A stretch of 64,000 nt of DNA. It comes from an uncultured Castellaniella sp. GTDB lineage: Bacteria; Pseudomonadota; Gammaproteobacteria; Burkholderiales; Burkholderiaceae_B. How positions within the stretch are numbered: position 1 is the first letter of the stretch; each line of letters begins with the position of its first letter. Under the pieces are notes generated by a model. The model was not told where the DNA came from and ran no database searches. It saw nothing but the letters and a program-made list of their open reading frames with translations. The stretch covers positions 868,001 to 932,000 of the forward strand of contig NZ_CALKHS010000010.1 of NCBI RefSeq assembly GCF_937988725.1, given 5' to 3'. Both the position numbers and the translations under genes were made by a program. Positions 8,682 through 16,103 of this stretch are shown one piece after another.

Positions 8682-9893
8682 TTAGCGCATGGTGATCAAG
8701 GTCTGCAGGATCTGGTCCTGCGTCTTGATGGTCTGGGCATTGGCCTGGTAGGTGCGCTGGGCAATGATCATATTGACCAGTTCCTGGGACATGTCCACGT
8801 TGGATTCTTCGATGGCCTGGCCTTTGATGGTGGCCAGGCCGTTGCTGCCCGGCGTGCCCATGATGGGCTGGCCGGAGTTGGCGGTTTCGGCCCAGGCGTT
8901 GCCGCCCACCGGCTGCAGGCCCTGCAGGTTGGCGAAGTCGGCCAGGGCCAGCTGGCCCATGGTCTGCTTGGCGCCGTTGGTGTAGTTGGCGATCAATTCG
9001 CCGTTGGTGCCGATGGACATGCTGGCGTATTCGCCGGTGGCGTAGCCGTTCTGGACGAAGTCCTGGGAATAGCTGCCGCCGAACTGGGTGGAGCCGTCGT
9101 AGGAGACCTGGATCGACACCGGGGCGGCGGGCGACGTCGCGCCGCCCGGCGTGAACGTGATGGTGGCTGGCGAGCCTGACACAAGGCGGCCCGCATTGTC
9201 GAAGCTCAGAACCGCCGTATTGGCCGCAGGGGGAGGACCGGAAGGAGCCGTGCCATCCACGACATAATTGACTTCCCAGGTGCTGTTGCCGCCCACAGGA
9301 TCACGTTTGGTGTAGTACTGCTCCACACGATGCGAGTTCCCCAGCGAGTCGTAGACCGTCAGCGGCACCATGTTGGAATAGGAGTCGGCATTGGTGGGAT
9401 CGAACGCAGTCGCCGCAGGCACCACCTTCGCATCCGCGTCCAGATTCACCTTGTTGGTGATGGTGCTGGTCGCCTGCGGATTGATGTTCCCCACCGGCAC
9501 CGTCATGCCGATCAGGCTGGTGCCGCCCGGCGCGTAGCCCATCAGCTGCTGGCCCTGGGCGTTGACGATCTTGTGGTCCTTGTCGGCGAAGAACTGGCCG
9601 TTGCGCGTGTACAGCGTCGCGCCGTTGGGTTGGGTGACGACGAACAGGCCCTTGGCCCCATCGATGGCCATGTCGAACTGGTTGCCCGATGTCGACACGA
9701 TGCCGGTCGTGAAGCGCTGGTTGATGGACGCCACCTGCACGCCCAGGCCCACGCGGGAGCTGGCATACACGTCGGCAAAGGTGGCCGAGCCGGACTTGAA
9801 GCCGACCGTGCCGGAGTTGGCGATGTTGTTGCCGATGACATCCAGGTTTTGCGAGGCGGCGTTCAGACCGCTGAGACCTTGACCGAAACCCAT
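8682..9893 (-). CDS. flgE: flagellar hook protein FlgE
   Basis: Hook subunit, 403 aa. The N-terminus MGFGQGLSGLNAASQNLDVIGNNIANSGTVGFKSG and the C-terminus SNVDMSQELVNMIIAQRTYQANAQTIKTQDQILQTL are canonical hook sequences. Between them lies a Thr/Gly-rich domain with the FlgE DSLGNSH motif. Secreted by the flagellar export apparatus, polymerises under the FlgD cap. A 76-base gap separates it from flgD. Confidence 0.97.
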   Translation of the reverse strand: MGFGQGLSGLNAASQNLDVIGNNIANSGTVGFKSGSATFADVYASSRVGLGVQVASINQRFTTGIVSTSGNQFDMAIDGAKGLFVVTQPNGATLYTRNGQFFADKDHKIVNAQGQQLMGYAPGGTSLIGMTVPVGNINPQATSTITNKVNLDADAKVVPAATAFDPTNADSYSNMVPLTVYDSLGNSHRVEQYYTKRDPVGGNSTWEVNYVVDGTAPSGPPPAANTAVLSFDNAGRLVSGSPATITFTPGGATSPAAPVSIQVSYDGSTQFGGSYSQDFVQNGYATGEYASMSIGTNGELIANYTNGAKQTMGQLALADFANLQGLQPVGGNAWAETANSGQPIMGTPGSNGLATIKGQAIEESNVDMSQELVNMIIAQRTYQANAQTIKTQDQILQTLITMR

Positions 9894-9969
9894 GAGTGAC
9901 CTCTTTCAGTGCGTGCTGCGTTGAATCGTTGACTTGGAACCGGGACGGCGCGCTTGCCGACCCCTGGAA

Positions 9970-10656
9970 TTACATGACCTGCCGGATGTCCAGCAGGGAA
10001 ATCTTGCCGCCCAGGGCCAGGTTCAGCTTGAGGCCTTCGGTGGTGTAGGCGATGCTGTTGATGTGGCCGGACGTGAGCGCCTGGACGGACACCGGCTGCC
10101 CCTTGTCGTCGGACGCGCTCACCTGGACGGTGTAGGCGCCGTCCGGCACCGGCGCGCCGGCGGAATCCAGGCCATCCCAGCTCATGGGATAGACGCCGGC
10201 ATCCTTGGCGCCGAGGTCATATTCGCGCACGACCTTGCCGGCGGAATCCAGGATGGAGATCTTGCCCTTCGTCGCGCCCGACATCAGGTCGATGCCGAAG
10301 GGCGTGGCCGTCTTGGCTCCGGACGCAGGATCGCTGCCCAGGGAGATCTTTTCGCCCGGATAAAGGATGTCCTTGCCGATCAGGCCGGCGGCCTGCAGGG
10401 ACTGGGACATGTCCATCTGGCCCGACAGGGCCAGCAGGGTGTTGTTCAACTGCTGGATCCCGTTGACCATGGACAGCTGCGCGATCTGCGACGTGACCTG
10501 GGCGTTGTCCATGGGATTGAGCGGATCCTGGTTCTGCAGCTGCGTGACCAGCAGGGTCAGGAAGCGGTCCTGGGTGTCGCCCATCAGGGATTTGGTCTGG
10601 GCGCCGGCCAGCGCGCTGGCGGCGTTGGATCCGTAGACGTCGTTGACGGTTGCCAT
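9970..10656 (-). CDS. flgD: flagellar hook-capping scaffold FlgD
   Basis: Cap needed for hook polymerisation. 228 aa with the conserved N-terminal block QDRFLTLLVTQLQNQDPLNPMDNAQVTSQIAQLS at about residues 30-65, then a Tudor/FnIII-like C-terminal half (DSAGKVVREYDLG, YPMSWDGLDSAGAPVPDGAYTV). Sits between flgC and flgE with 11 bases to flgC. Confidence 0.96.
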   Translation of the reverse strand: MATVNDVYGSNAASALAGAQTKSLMGDTQDRFLTLLVTQLQNQDPLNPMDNAQVTSQIAQLSMVNGIQQLNNTLLALSGQMDMSQSLQAAGLIGKDILYPGEKISLGSDPASGAKTATPFGIDLMSGATKGKISILDSAGKVVREYDLGAKDAGVYPMSWDGLDSAGAPVPDGAYTVQVSASDDKGQPVSVQALTSGHINSIAYTTEGLKLNLALGGKISLLDIRQVM

Positions 10657-10667
10657 GATCGGATTCC

Positions 10668-11075
10668 TTATTGACCGATGGTCAGGGTTTTGGCCATCAG
10701 GGACTTGGCCGTGTTGATGACCTCGACATTGGCCTGGTACGAGCGCGAAGCGGAAATCATGTTGACGGTTTCGGCCACGACATCGACGTTGGGCAGGGTG
10801 ACGTAGCCGCGGGCGTCGGCCAGCGGGTTGCCCGGATCGTACTGGATGCGGGCGGGCGCGTTGCTTTCCTGCACGGCCGCGACCCGCACCCCGCCGACGG
10901 CTTCCGACTGGGCGGACGGCGTCATCTGGAAGACGACCTGACGGGCCCGGTAGGGCTGGCCATCCGGCCCGACGGCGCTGTCGGCGTTGGCGATGTTGCT
11001 GGCCGTGACGTTCATGCGTTCGGACTGGGCGGCCAGGGCGGAACCGGCGATCTGGAATATGCTGAGAGTGGACAT
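10668..11075 (-). CDS. flgC: flagellar proximal rod protein FlgC
   Basis: Proximal rod protein, 135 aa. Starts MSTLSIFQIAGSALAAQSERMNVTASNIANADS and ends ETVNMISASRSYQANVEVINTAKSLMAKTLTIGQ, both family-defining. Contains the FlgC-type YVTLPNVDVV strand before the C-terminal helix. Follows flgB by 22 bases. Confidence 0.97.
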   Translation of the reverse strand: MSTLSIFQIAGSALAAQSERMNVTASNIANADSAVGPDGQPYRARQVVFQMTPSAQSEAVGGVRVAAVQESNAPARIQYDPGNPLADARGYVTLPNVDVVAETVNMISASRSYQANVEVINTAKSLMAKTLTIGQ

Positions 11076-11097
11076 GTGCGTGATTTCCGTGGGCCGG

Positions 11098-11514
11098 TTA
11101 CTGCTGCAGCGCCGTCAGCAAGGATTTGATGCGGCCGTTCAACACCTGCAGATCCGTCTGGTATTTCGCGGTATTGTCGGCGAACTGGACGCGTTCGACG
11201 TTCATGTCGACCGTATTGCCATCCAGGCTGGGCTGCAGGGGAACGCGATAGAGTTCCTCGGCCGGACCGGTGGAATGCGCCCGGGCGGGGATGTGACGCG
11301 ACGAGGTCAGCGTCAGGGACGTGTCCGGCAGGCGGGGCACGCCGGAGTTCTCGCCCATCGCCTCGCGCAGCGTAGCGTTGAAGTCGATGTCGCGCGCCTT
11401 GTAGTTGGGCGTGTCGGAATTGGCGATGTTCGTCGCCAGAAGTTCCTGTCGCTGCTGACGCAGGGCCAGGGCTTTCTGATAGAACTCGAAGTCCTTGCCG
11501 ATTCGATCGATCAT
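11098..11514 (-). CDS. flgB: flagellar proximal rod protein FlgB
   Basis: First gene of the flgB-L operon; proximal rod subunit. Start set at the ATG at 11514 (MIDRIGKDFEFYQKALALRQQRQELLATNIANSDTPNYKARDIDF), giving 138 aa, the family's usual length. An in-frame ATG at 11550 would add 12 residues and has a GGTGG just before it, so it cannot be excluded. The ending NTAKYQTDLQVLNGRIKSLLTAL is typical. Divergent from flgA across a 210-base promoter region. Confidence 0.95.
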   Translation of the reverse strand: MIDRIGKDFEFYQKALALRQQRQELLATNIANSDTPNYKARDIDFNATLREAMGENSGVPRLPDTSLTLTSSRHIPARAHSTGPAEELYRVPLQPSLDGNTVDMNVERVQFADNTAKYQTDLQVLNGRIKSLLTALQQ

Positions 11515-11724
11515 GGCATGCAATGCATTCAGGTGAATTGAAGTACGCATCCACCGGGCACCAAATGATCCCTGACCATTCGCGGCTTTAGCGCACAGTG
11601 GCATAGTACGGCTCCCCCTCGCGCCATAAAGGCCGGAACAAAGCGGGGTTTGAAGGGCTATTCAGGCAATGTCGCCTCCGCTTCGTTTCGGGATGCGGGG
11701 CCGGGCATCTTCTACAATGCGGAC
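11515..11724. promoter_or_regulatory. divergent flgB / flgA promoter region
   Basis: 210 bases between two divergent class II flagellar genes. A -10-like TACAAT lies at 11713-11718, only 6 bases before the flgA ATG, with no good -35, which would fit an activator-dependent (FlhDC) promoter. On the minus strand TACTAT near 11603-11608 could serve flgB. I could not recognise an FlhDC box with confidence. Confidence 0.4.
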
Positions 11725-12468
11725 ATGAGCATCCGCCCCGCCCCGCCGATCACCGCCCCGATCGCGGCCATCGCCCGCCGCTGGCTGGCGGCCGCCGCCT
11801 GCCTGGCCGCCTGCGCCCTGCCCGGCGCGGCGAGCGCGCAGGCCGCCGCCGTCCAGGATCCGGCCGCCATCGCCGCCCAAGTGGAAGCGCTCCTGAAGGA
11901 CCGCGCGGAATCCTACCCCGGCACGGCCACGATCACGGTGGATCCGCCGCGCATCACCAATCAGGCGGCCTGCAGCCGGATGGACACCTTTCTGGCCGGA
12001 TCCGGCGGACTGCGGTCGCGGACCTCGGTGGGGGTCCGCTGCCTGGCCCCCCAGCCCTGGACGCTGTACGTGCAGGCCAGCGTCCAGATCACGGGCCGCT
12101 ATTTCGTGGCCAACCGCACGCTGGATCGCGGGGCCGTCATCAGCCTGGACGATCTGGACACACGGGAAGGCGATCTGCTGCGCCTGCGCCGGGTGATCAG
12201 CGACCCGGCGCACGTGGTCGGCTGGATCGTCACGCGCCGCATCCGCGCGGGCGGGCCGATCGAAGACAGCGCCCTGCGCGACCCGAATTCCGTCCAGCGC
12301 GGCCAGCAGGTGCGCACCGTGGCGCGCGGCACGGGTTTCGTGGCTTCGGGCGAAGGCCAGGCCCTGGAATCGGGCAGTCCGGGCACGCAGATCCAGGTGC
12401 GCACCCCCAATGGCCAGATCATCACCGGCACGGTGCTGGATGCGCATACGGTTCAGGTTATGATGTGA
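11725..12468 (+). CDS. flgA: flagellar P-ring assembly chaperone FlgA
   Basis: Periplasmic chaperone for P-ring formation. From the ATG at 11725 the product is 247 aa: signal peptide with core WLAAAACLAACALPG and cleavage near ASAQA, an N-terminal wing, then the conserved SAF/FlgA domain (RYFVANRTLDRGAVISLDDLDTREGDL) and the ending PGTQIQVRTPNGQIITGTVLDAHTVQVMM. The open frame continues upstream to 11650 but only with a TTG and no ribosome site. First gene of the flgA-flgM unit. Confidence 0.94.
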   Translation: MSIRPAPPITAPIAAIARRWLAAAACLAACALPGAASAQAAAVQDPAAIAAQVEALLKDRAESYPGTATITVDPPRITNQAACSRMDTFLAGSGGLRSRTSVGVRCLAPQPWTLYVQASVQITGRYFVANRTLDRGAVISLDDLDTREGDLLRLRRVISDPAHVVGWIVTRRIRAGGPIEDSALRDPNSVQRGQQVRTVARGTGFVASGEGQALESGSPGTQIQVRTPNGQIITGTVLDAHTVQVMM

Positions 12469-12491
12469 TGTCGGCCGGCCGCACAGAGGGC

Positions 12492-12518
12492 TAAAGATTC
12501 GCGCCGCGCTGCCGTAAC
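12492..12518 (+). promoter_or_regulatory. sigma-28 (FliA) promoter of flgM
   Basis: TAAA at 12492-12495, a spacer of exactly 15 bases, then GCCGTAAC at 12511-12518. This matches the enterobacterial FliA consensus TAAA-N15-GCCGATAA at 10 of 12 positions. It lies 45 bases before the flgM start, so flgM has a class III promoter besides read-through from flgA. Confidence 0.8.
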
Positions 12519-12563
12519 AAGGGGTGCACCATTTGACCCTGTCCTTTCACCCGGAGACGAGCC

Positions 12564-12848
12564 TTGAAAGTCAATTCCACATCGTCCAACCCCTTGCTCA
12601 ACGGGGTTACCGGGAATACGCGCAGCGATAACGCCGGCCATGCCGCGTCCCACGCGGGCAGCAGCCGTTCCGAAGTCGACCTCAGCCCGGCCGCCCGGCA
12701 GCTGGCCGCACTGAACAACAGCGACGCCGACGTCCAGACCGCGCGGGTCCAGCAGATTCGCGATGCCCTGGCCTCCGGCGAACTGAAGATCGACGCGGGC
12801 CGCATCGCCGACAGCCTGCTGGCCAGCGTGCGCGAACTGCTGAAATAA
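12564..12848 (+). CDS. flgM: anti-sigma-28 factor FlgM
   Basis: Binds and holds FliA (sigma-28) until the hook is complete, when it is exported. 94 aa beginning with a TTG codon (CGGAG 8 bases upstream): MKVNSTSSNPLLNGV. The C-terminal half is the usual FlgM sigma-binding part: SEVDLSPAARQLAAL followed by VQTARVQQIRDALASGELKIDAGRIADSLL. No other start gives the family's KV(N/T)..NP N-terminus. Downstream neighbour flgN is missing here and found 2.8 kb away. Confidence 0.94.
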   Translation: MKVNSTSSNPLLNGVTGNTRSDNAGHAASHAGSSRSEVDLSPAARQLAALNNSDADVQTARVQQIRDALASGELKIDAGRIADSLLASVRELLK

Positions 12849-12849
12849 T

Positions 12850-13896
12850 TCAAGAATCGACAGACCAGCACAGGCTGGGCACATCCCGGAATCGCGGCAG
12901 TCCAGAGACGCGCCCGGACTCGCGTTCCTTCTCCAGCAAGCGGATCTCCTCGGTGACGTAATCGGCAAAGACCCGGATCCTGGCGGGCAGGTGCCTGCGG
13001 CTCAGGTAACACAGGTAATGCCCCCCGTCATCGGGCGCATACGGCGCAAGACACTCGATCAATCCGCCCGCCCGGACGGCGTCGCCCACCAGATAGCCGG
13101 GCAGCTGGGCCACGCCCCGGCCCTGCCTCGCGGCCTGCAGGATGAGATCCAGGTCGTTGAAGATATCGGGCCCGGATATCCGGCGCCGCAAAGCCTGGCC
13201 GCCCACCTTGAACTCCCAGTCCCGGAGACGGCCGGATGCCTCTCGAAAGGCGATGCACTGGTGGCGATCCAGGTCCCCGACGACGCGCGGCACCCCATGG
13301 GCCGCAATATAAGAGGGAGACGCGCAGACGACCCAGGGCATCGGGATCAGCTGCCGCGCCACGATGTCGCTGTCCTCCAGCCTGCCGTCGTGGAAGGCGA
13401 CGTCGATGCGGTCGCCGGCGAAATCGGCCGGTTTCCGGCTCAGCAGCAATTCGGTGGTGATGTCGGGATAACGGGCATGGAACCGGTGCAGCAGCGGAGC
13501 GATCACCCCGCGCCCGAAGCCCGGCGAGGCCTGAATGGACAGATGGCCCCGCGGCGGCCCGTCGCGCAATTCCCGCATGTCGTCCAGCGCGCGGACGATG
13601 CGCTCCACGCCGGGCAGGCAGTTCTCGTAGAAGATTTCACCTTCGCGGGTCAGCGAGGTGTTGCGGGTCGTGCGCAGGAACAGGCGGGCGTCCAGCTGCG
13701 CCTCGAGCTTGCGCACGCTGCGGCTGACCGCGGAACGGTCGATGCCGAGCCGGTCGCCCGCGCGTGAAAAACTGCCTTCCCGGGCCACCGCCAGAAAGGC
13801 GACGACGCCCGCATAGCTGGTGGCGAAACTGCTGGCGAAGGTGTCGGCCGCGCGCGGGCGATCGTCCGACACCCGGATGCTGGTGCTGGTGTTCAT
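12850..13896 (-). CDS. LysR-family transcriptional regulator
   Basis: DNA-binding regulator, 348 aa from the ATG at 13896. An unusual N-terminal stretch of about 30 residues precedes the winged helix-turn-helix (VVAFLAVAREGSFSRAGDRLGIDRSAVSRSVRKLEAQ, about residues 31-68). The effector domain follows (GHLSIQASPGFGRGVIAPLLHRFHARYPDI). The target and effector are unknown. Its stop ends 2 bases from the convergent flgM stop. It reads away from the decarboxylase-like gene in the same direction, 95 bases downstream of it. A perfect ECF41-type promoter lies immediately upstream. An in-frame ATG at 13932 is upstream of that promoter and unlikely. Confidence 0.88.
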   Translation of the reverse strand: MNTSTSIRVSDDRPRAADTFASSFATSYAGVVAFLAVAREGSFSRAGDRLGIDRSAVSRSVRKLEAQLDARLFLRTTRNTSLTREGEIFYENCLPGVERIVRALDDMRELRDGPPRGHLSIQASPGFGRGVIAPLLHRFHARYPDITTELLLSRKPADFAGDRIDVAFHDGRLEDSDIVARQLIPMPWVVCASPSYIAAHGVPRVVGDLDRHQCIAFREASGRLRDWEFKVGGQALRRRISGPDIFNDLDLILQAARQGRGVAQLPGYLVGDAVRAGGLIECLAPYAPDDGGHYLCYLSRRHLPARIRVFADYVTEEIRLLEKERESGRVSGLPRFRDVPSLCWSVDS

Positions 13897-13904
13897 ACCC
13901 CCTA

Positions 13905-13931
13905 GACGCGCCAGACATGAGGTTTGTGACA
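13905..13931 (-). promoter_or_regulatory. ECF41/SigJ-type promoter in front of the LysR gene
   Basis: On the minus strand TGTCACA (13931-13925), a spacer of exactly 16 bases, then CGTC (13908-13905). As I recall, this is the motif reported for ECF41 sigma factors and for mycobacterial SigJ (GTCACA-N16-CGTC). The CGTC ends 8 bases before the LysR ATG, so the transcript would be nearly leaderless. An ECF41 gene lies 0.7 kb away. Confidence 0.75.
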
Positions 13932-13991
13932 CCCGGCATGCGCCGGTCCGCCCGGAACGGCATGCCGCCCCTGCACGGGATGACCTGTCTC

Positions 13992-14471
13992 TCAGGCGAG
14001 GCCGGCCTTGTCCAGCCCGAAGACCTTGTCGGCCGAGCCCGGCACGGTCTTGAACGCGATGTTCGCCCGGTTCCAGCCATTGATGGCCATCACGCCAAAC
14101 GTCAGGTCGGACAGTTCCTTCTCGCTGAACTGCGCGCGCACCCGTTCATAGATCTCGTCCGGGACGCCATGCGCCGGCAGCGCCGTCAGGACCTCCGTCC
14201 AGGCCAGGGCGGCGCGTTCGCGCGGCTCGAACAGCGTGGATTCCCGCCAGATGGCCACATGATGCAGCCGCAGTTCCCGCTCGCCATGCAGGCGCGCCTC
14301 CTTCACGTGCATGTCGAGGCAGAAGCCGCAGCCGTTCATCTGCGAAGCGCGGATGGACACCAGATCCCGGATCGGCTGTTCGATGGCCCCTTTCGTCAGA
14401 ACATTGCTGAACTCCAGGAACTTCTTGAACAGATCCGGCGACTGCTGAATGTAATCGAGGCGTTGCGTCAT
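13992..14471 (-). CDS. carboxymuconolactone decarboxylase / AhpD-like protein
   Basis: Small all-helical protein of the CMD/AhpD family, 159 aa from the ATG at 14471, with AGGAG 8 bases before it. The family's redox/catalytic motif is present: Cys48-x-x-Cys51-x3-His55 in MNGCGFCLDMH. The ending FGVMAINGWNRANIAFKTVPG is typical. Such genes are the best-known partners of ECF41 sigma factors (the C of the COE group), and here the divergent gene is an ECF41 factor. A peroxidase or disulfide role is possible; the substrate is unknown. Confidence 0.9.
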   Translation of the reverse strand: MTQRLDYIQQSPDLFKKFLEFSNVLTKGAIEQPIRDLVSIRASQMNGCGFCLDMHVKEARLHGERELRLHHVAIWRESTLFEPRERAALAWTEVLTALPAHGVPDEIYERVRAQFSEKELSDLTFGVMAINGWNRANIAFKTVPGSADKVFGLDKAGLA

Positions 14472-14661
14472 CACGAGACTCCTATCATGATCCATATGCC
14501 CGCCGTCCGATTGGCGGCGGCTCGGAGAAATTCTAGGCAGCCACGCCGGCGCCCGGTAGGCCTTCCGAAGGCCGCACGGTGTTGCACGGGGCGCATCAAA
14601 ACGAGGCCCCGGCGCCGGGGCCGGGTGTAAGCTGCCCCATCGCCCCGGAGGACCCCCACCC

Positions 14662-15567
14662 ATGACTGACGGCACGCAAACTTTCCTGTCCCACCAGCCC
14701 CGCCTGAAGAGCATCGCCTACCGGATGCTGGGTTCCTGGGCCGAAGCCGAGGACGTGGTCCAGGATGCCTGGCTGCGCTGGCACGGATCCGCGCGGGAAA
14801 GCATCGACAATGCCGAGGCCTGGCTGGTGTCGGCGGTCACGCGGCTGTCCATAGACCGGCTGCGCGCCGCCAAGGTCCGCCGCGCGCACTACGAAGGCAT
14901 CTGGCTGCCCGAACCCGTCCTGGCCGACGACGCCCGGTCCCCTGAACAGATCATCGACCGATCCGAGAACATCTCGTTCGCGCTCCTCAGCGTCCTGGAG
15001 CGCCTGTCTCCCGAAGGGAGGGCGGCATACCTGCTGCACGACATCTTCGACGAAGACTACGCGGAAATCGCCGCCACCCTGGGCAAGACCCAGGCCGCGT
15101 GCCGACAGCTCGTCGCCCGCGCCAGAAAACAGATCCAGCAAGGGCACAGGCGGACCCGCGTCGACCCGCGCACGCAGGAACGCCTGCTGAGGGAATTCGC
15201 GCACGCGGCTTCGACGGGCGATTTTTCCAGCCTCAAGGCCCTGTTCGCCGCCGACGCGGAACTGATCGGCGATGGCGGCGGCAAGGTGCCCAGCTTCGGC
15301 AGGCCGCTGCAAGGAGGAGAGCGGATCGCGCAGCTCTACCTGGCCAGCGCGCTGCGCTACCCGGAGCGGGTCCTCTACCAGCCGACCCGCATCAACGGCG
15401 AATGGGGCTTCTTGCGATTCATCGACGGGACGCTGGAATCCGCGCAGCACCTGCTGATCGACGACACCGGGATTTTCCGGATCTACGCGCAGCGCAACCC
15501 GGACAAGCTCGCCCATATTCCCGCGACGCCGGACGGACAGTCCCGCAGCGCGCGCCCGGCGAGCTGA
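14662..15567 (+). CDS. ECF41 (SigJ-type) RNA polymerase sigma factor
   Basis: Extracytoplasmic-function sigma factor with a fused C-terminal regulatory domain, 301 aa. Sigma-2 spans about residues 10-75 (RLKSIAYRMLGSWAEAEDVVQDAWLRW) and sigma-4 about 105-155 (RAAYLLHDIFDEDYAEIAATLGKTQAACRQLVARARK). A SnoaL-like C-terminal domain follows. All three ECF41 hallmark motifs are present: WLPEP in the sigma-2/4 linker, DGGGK near residue 210, and NPDKL near residue 287. In this group the extension replaces a separate anti-sigma factor. Divergent from the decarboxylase-like gene; the module lies inside the flagellar locus. Confidence 0.94.
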   Translation: MTDGTQTFLSHQPRLKSIAYRMLGSWAEAEDVVQDAWLRWHGSARESIDNAEAWLVSAVTRLSIDRLRAAKVRRAHYEGIWLPEPVLADDARSPEQIIDRSENISFALLSVLERLSPEGRAAYLLHDIFDEDYAEIAATLGKTQAACRQLVARARKQIQQGHRRTRVDPRTQERLLREFAHAASTGDFSSLKALFAADAELIGDGGGKVPSFGRPLQGGERIAQLYLASALRYPERVLYQPTRINGEWGFLRFIDGTLESAQHLLIDDTGIFRIYAQRNPDKLAHIPATPDGQSRSARPAS

Positions 15568-15570
15568 ACG

Positions 15571-15604
15571 CCCCGGGGAAGCGCCGGGGTGCGCCTGATA
15601 TAAT
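15571..15604 (+). promoter_or_regulatory. stem-loop and TATAAT element before flgN
   Basis: A short GC stem (CCCCGG / CCGGGG, 15571-15589) follows the sigma-factor stop, without a T-run. A perfect -10 hexamer TATAAT at 15599-15604 lies 39 bases before the flgN ATG, but no good -35 is visible. flgN may therefore have its own promoter, needed because it is split from flgM. Confidence 0.4.
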
Positions 15605-15643
15605 TTTCGTACCGCTTTTCCAGCCCGACGGGATTATTCCACC

Positions 15644-16081
15644 ATGAGCCACATCGACGCGCTGCTGCAGTGCGTGGACGAACAATCCGAACTGCTGAAC
15701 GATTTCATCCAGGTCCTGGAAGCCGAAGGCGCCCTGCTGCTGGAAACGCCTTCCAACGAAGCGCTGGGCGCGCTCACCACGCGCAAGAACGACTACGCCC
15801 GCCGCCTGAGCGAACTGGACCAGGCCCGCGCCGCGACTCTGGCCAGCATGGGACAGGCGGACGACCGCGCCAGCATCGACGTCGTCTGCGCCCTGCATCC
15901 CGACCTGCGTCCCGCCTTCGACACCCTGTTCGAACGCGCGGCGCACGCCAGCGCCCTGAACCAGGACAACGGCCAGATCCTGAAGACCTTCATGGAACAC
16001 AACCAGCAGGCGCTGGACACCTTGCGCGGCCTGATGGGCCAGGATCTGTACGACGCCCGCGGGCGCCTGTCGAAGAAATAA
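15644..16081 (+). CDS. flgN: flagellar export chaperone FlgN
   Basis: Cytoplasmic chaperone for the hook-associated proteins FlgK and FlgL. 145 aa, all helical, with the FlgN features: DALLQCVDEQSELLNDFIQVLEAEGALLLETPSNEAL at the N-terminus, a KNDYARRLSELDQAR helix, and LNQDNGQILKTFMEHNQQALDTLRGL near the C-terminus. It converges with flhF (22 bases between stops). Normally next to flgM; here the ECF41 module lies between them. Confidence 0.9.
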   Translation: MSHIDALLQCVDEQSELLNDFIQVLEAEGALLLETPSNEALGALTTRKNDYARRLSELDQARAATLASMGQADDRASIDVVCALHPDLRPAFDTLFERAAHASALNQDNGQILKTFMEHNQQALDTLRGLMGQDLYDARGRLSKK

Positions 16082-16103
16082 GCCCGCCCGACCGCCGGCC
16101 GCT

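Noticed and set aside
13932..14714. Upstream extensions of the LysR and decarboxylase-like genes
   Set aside because: The longer frames pass through the ECF41 promoter or the divergent sigma gene and have no ribosome sites; the internal ATGs fit the families.
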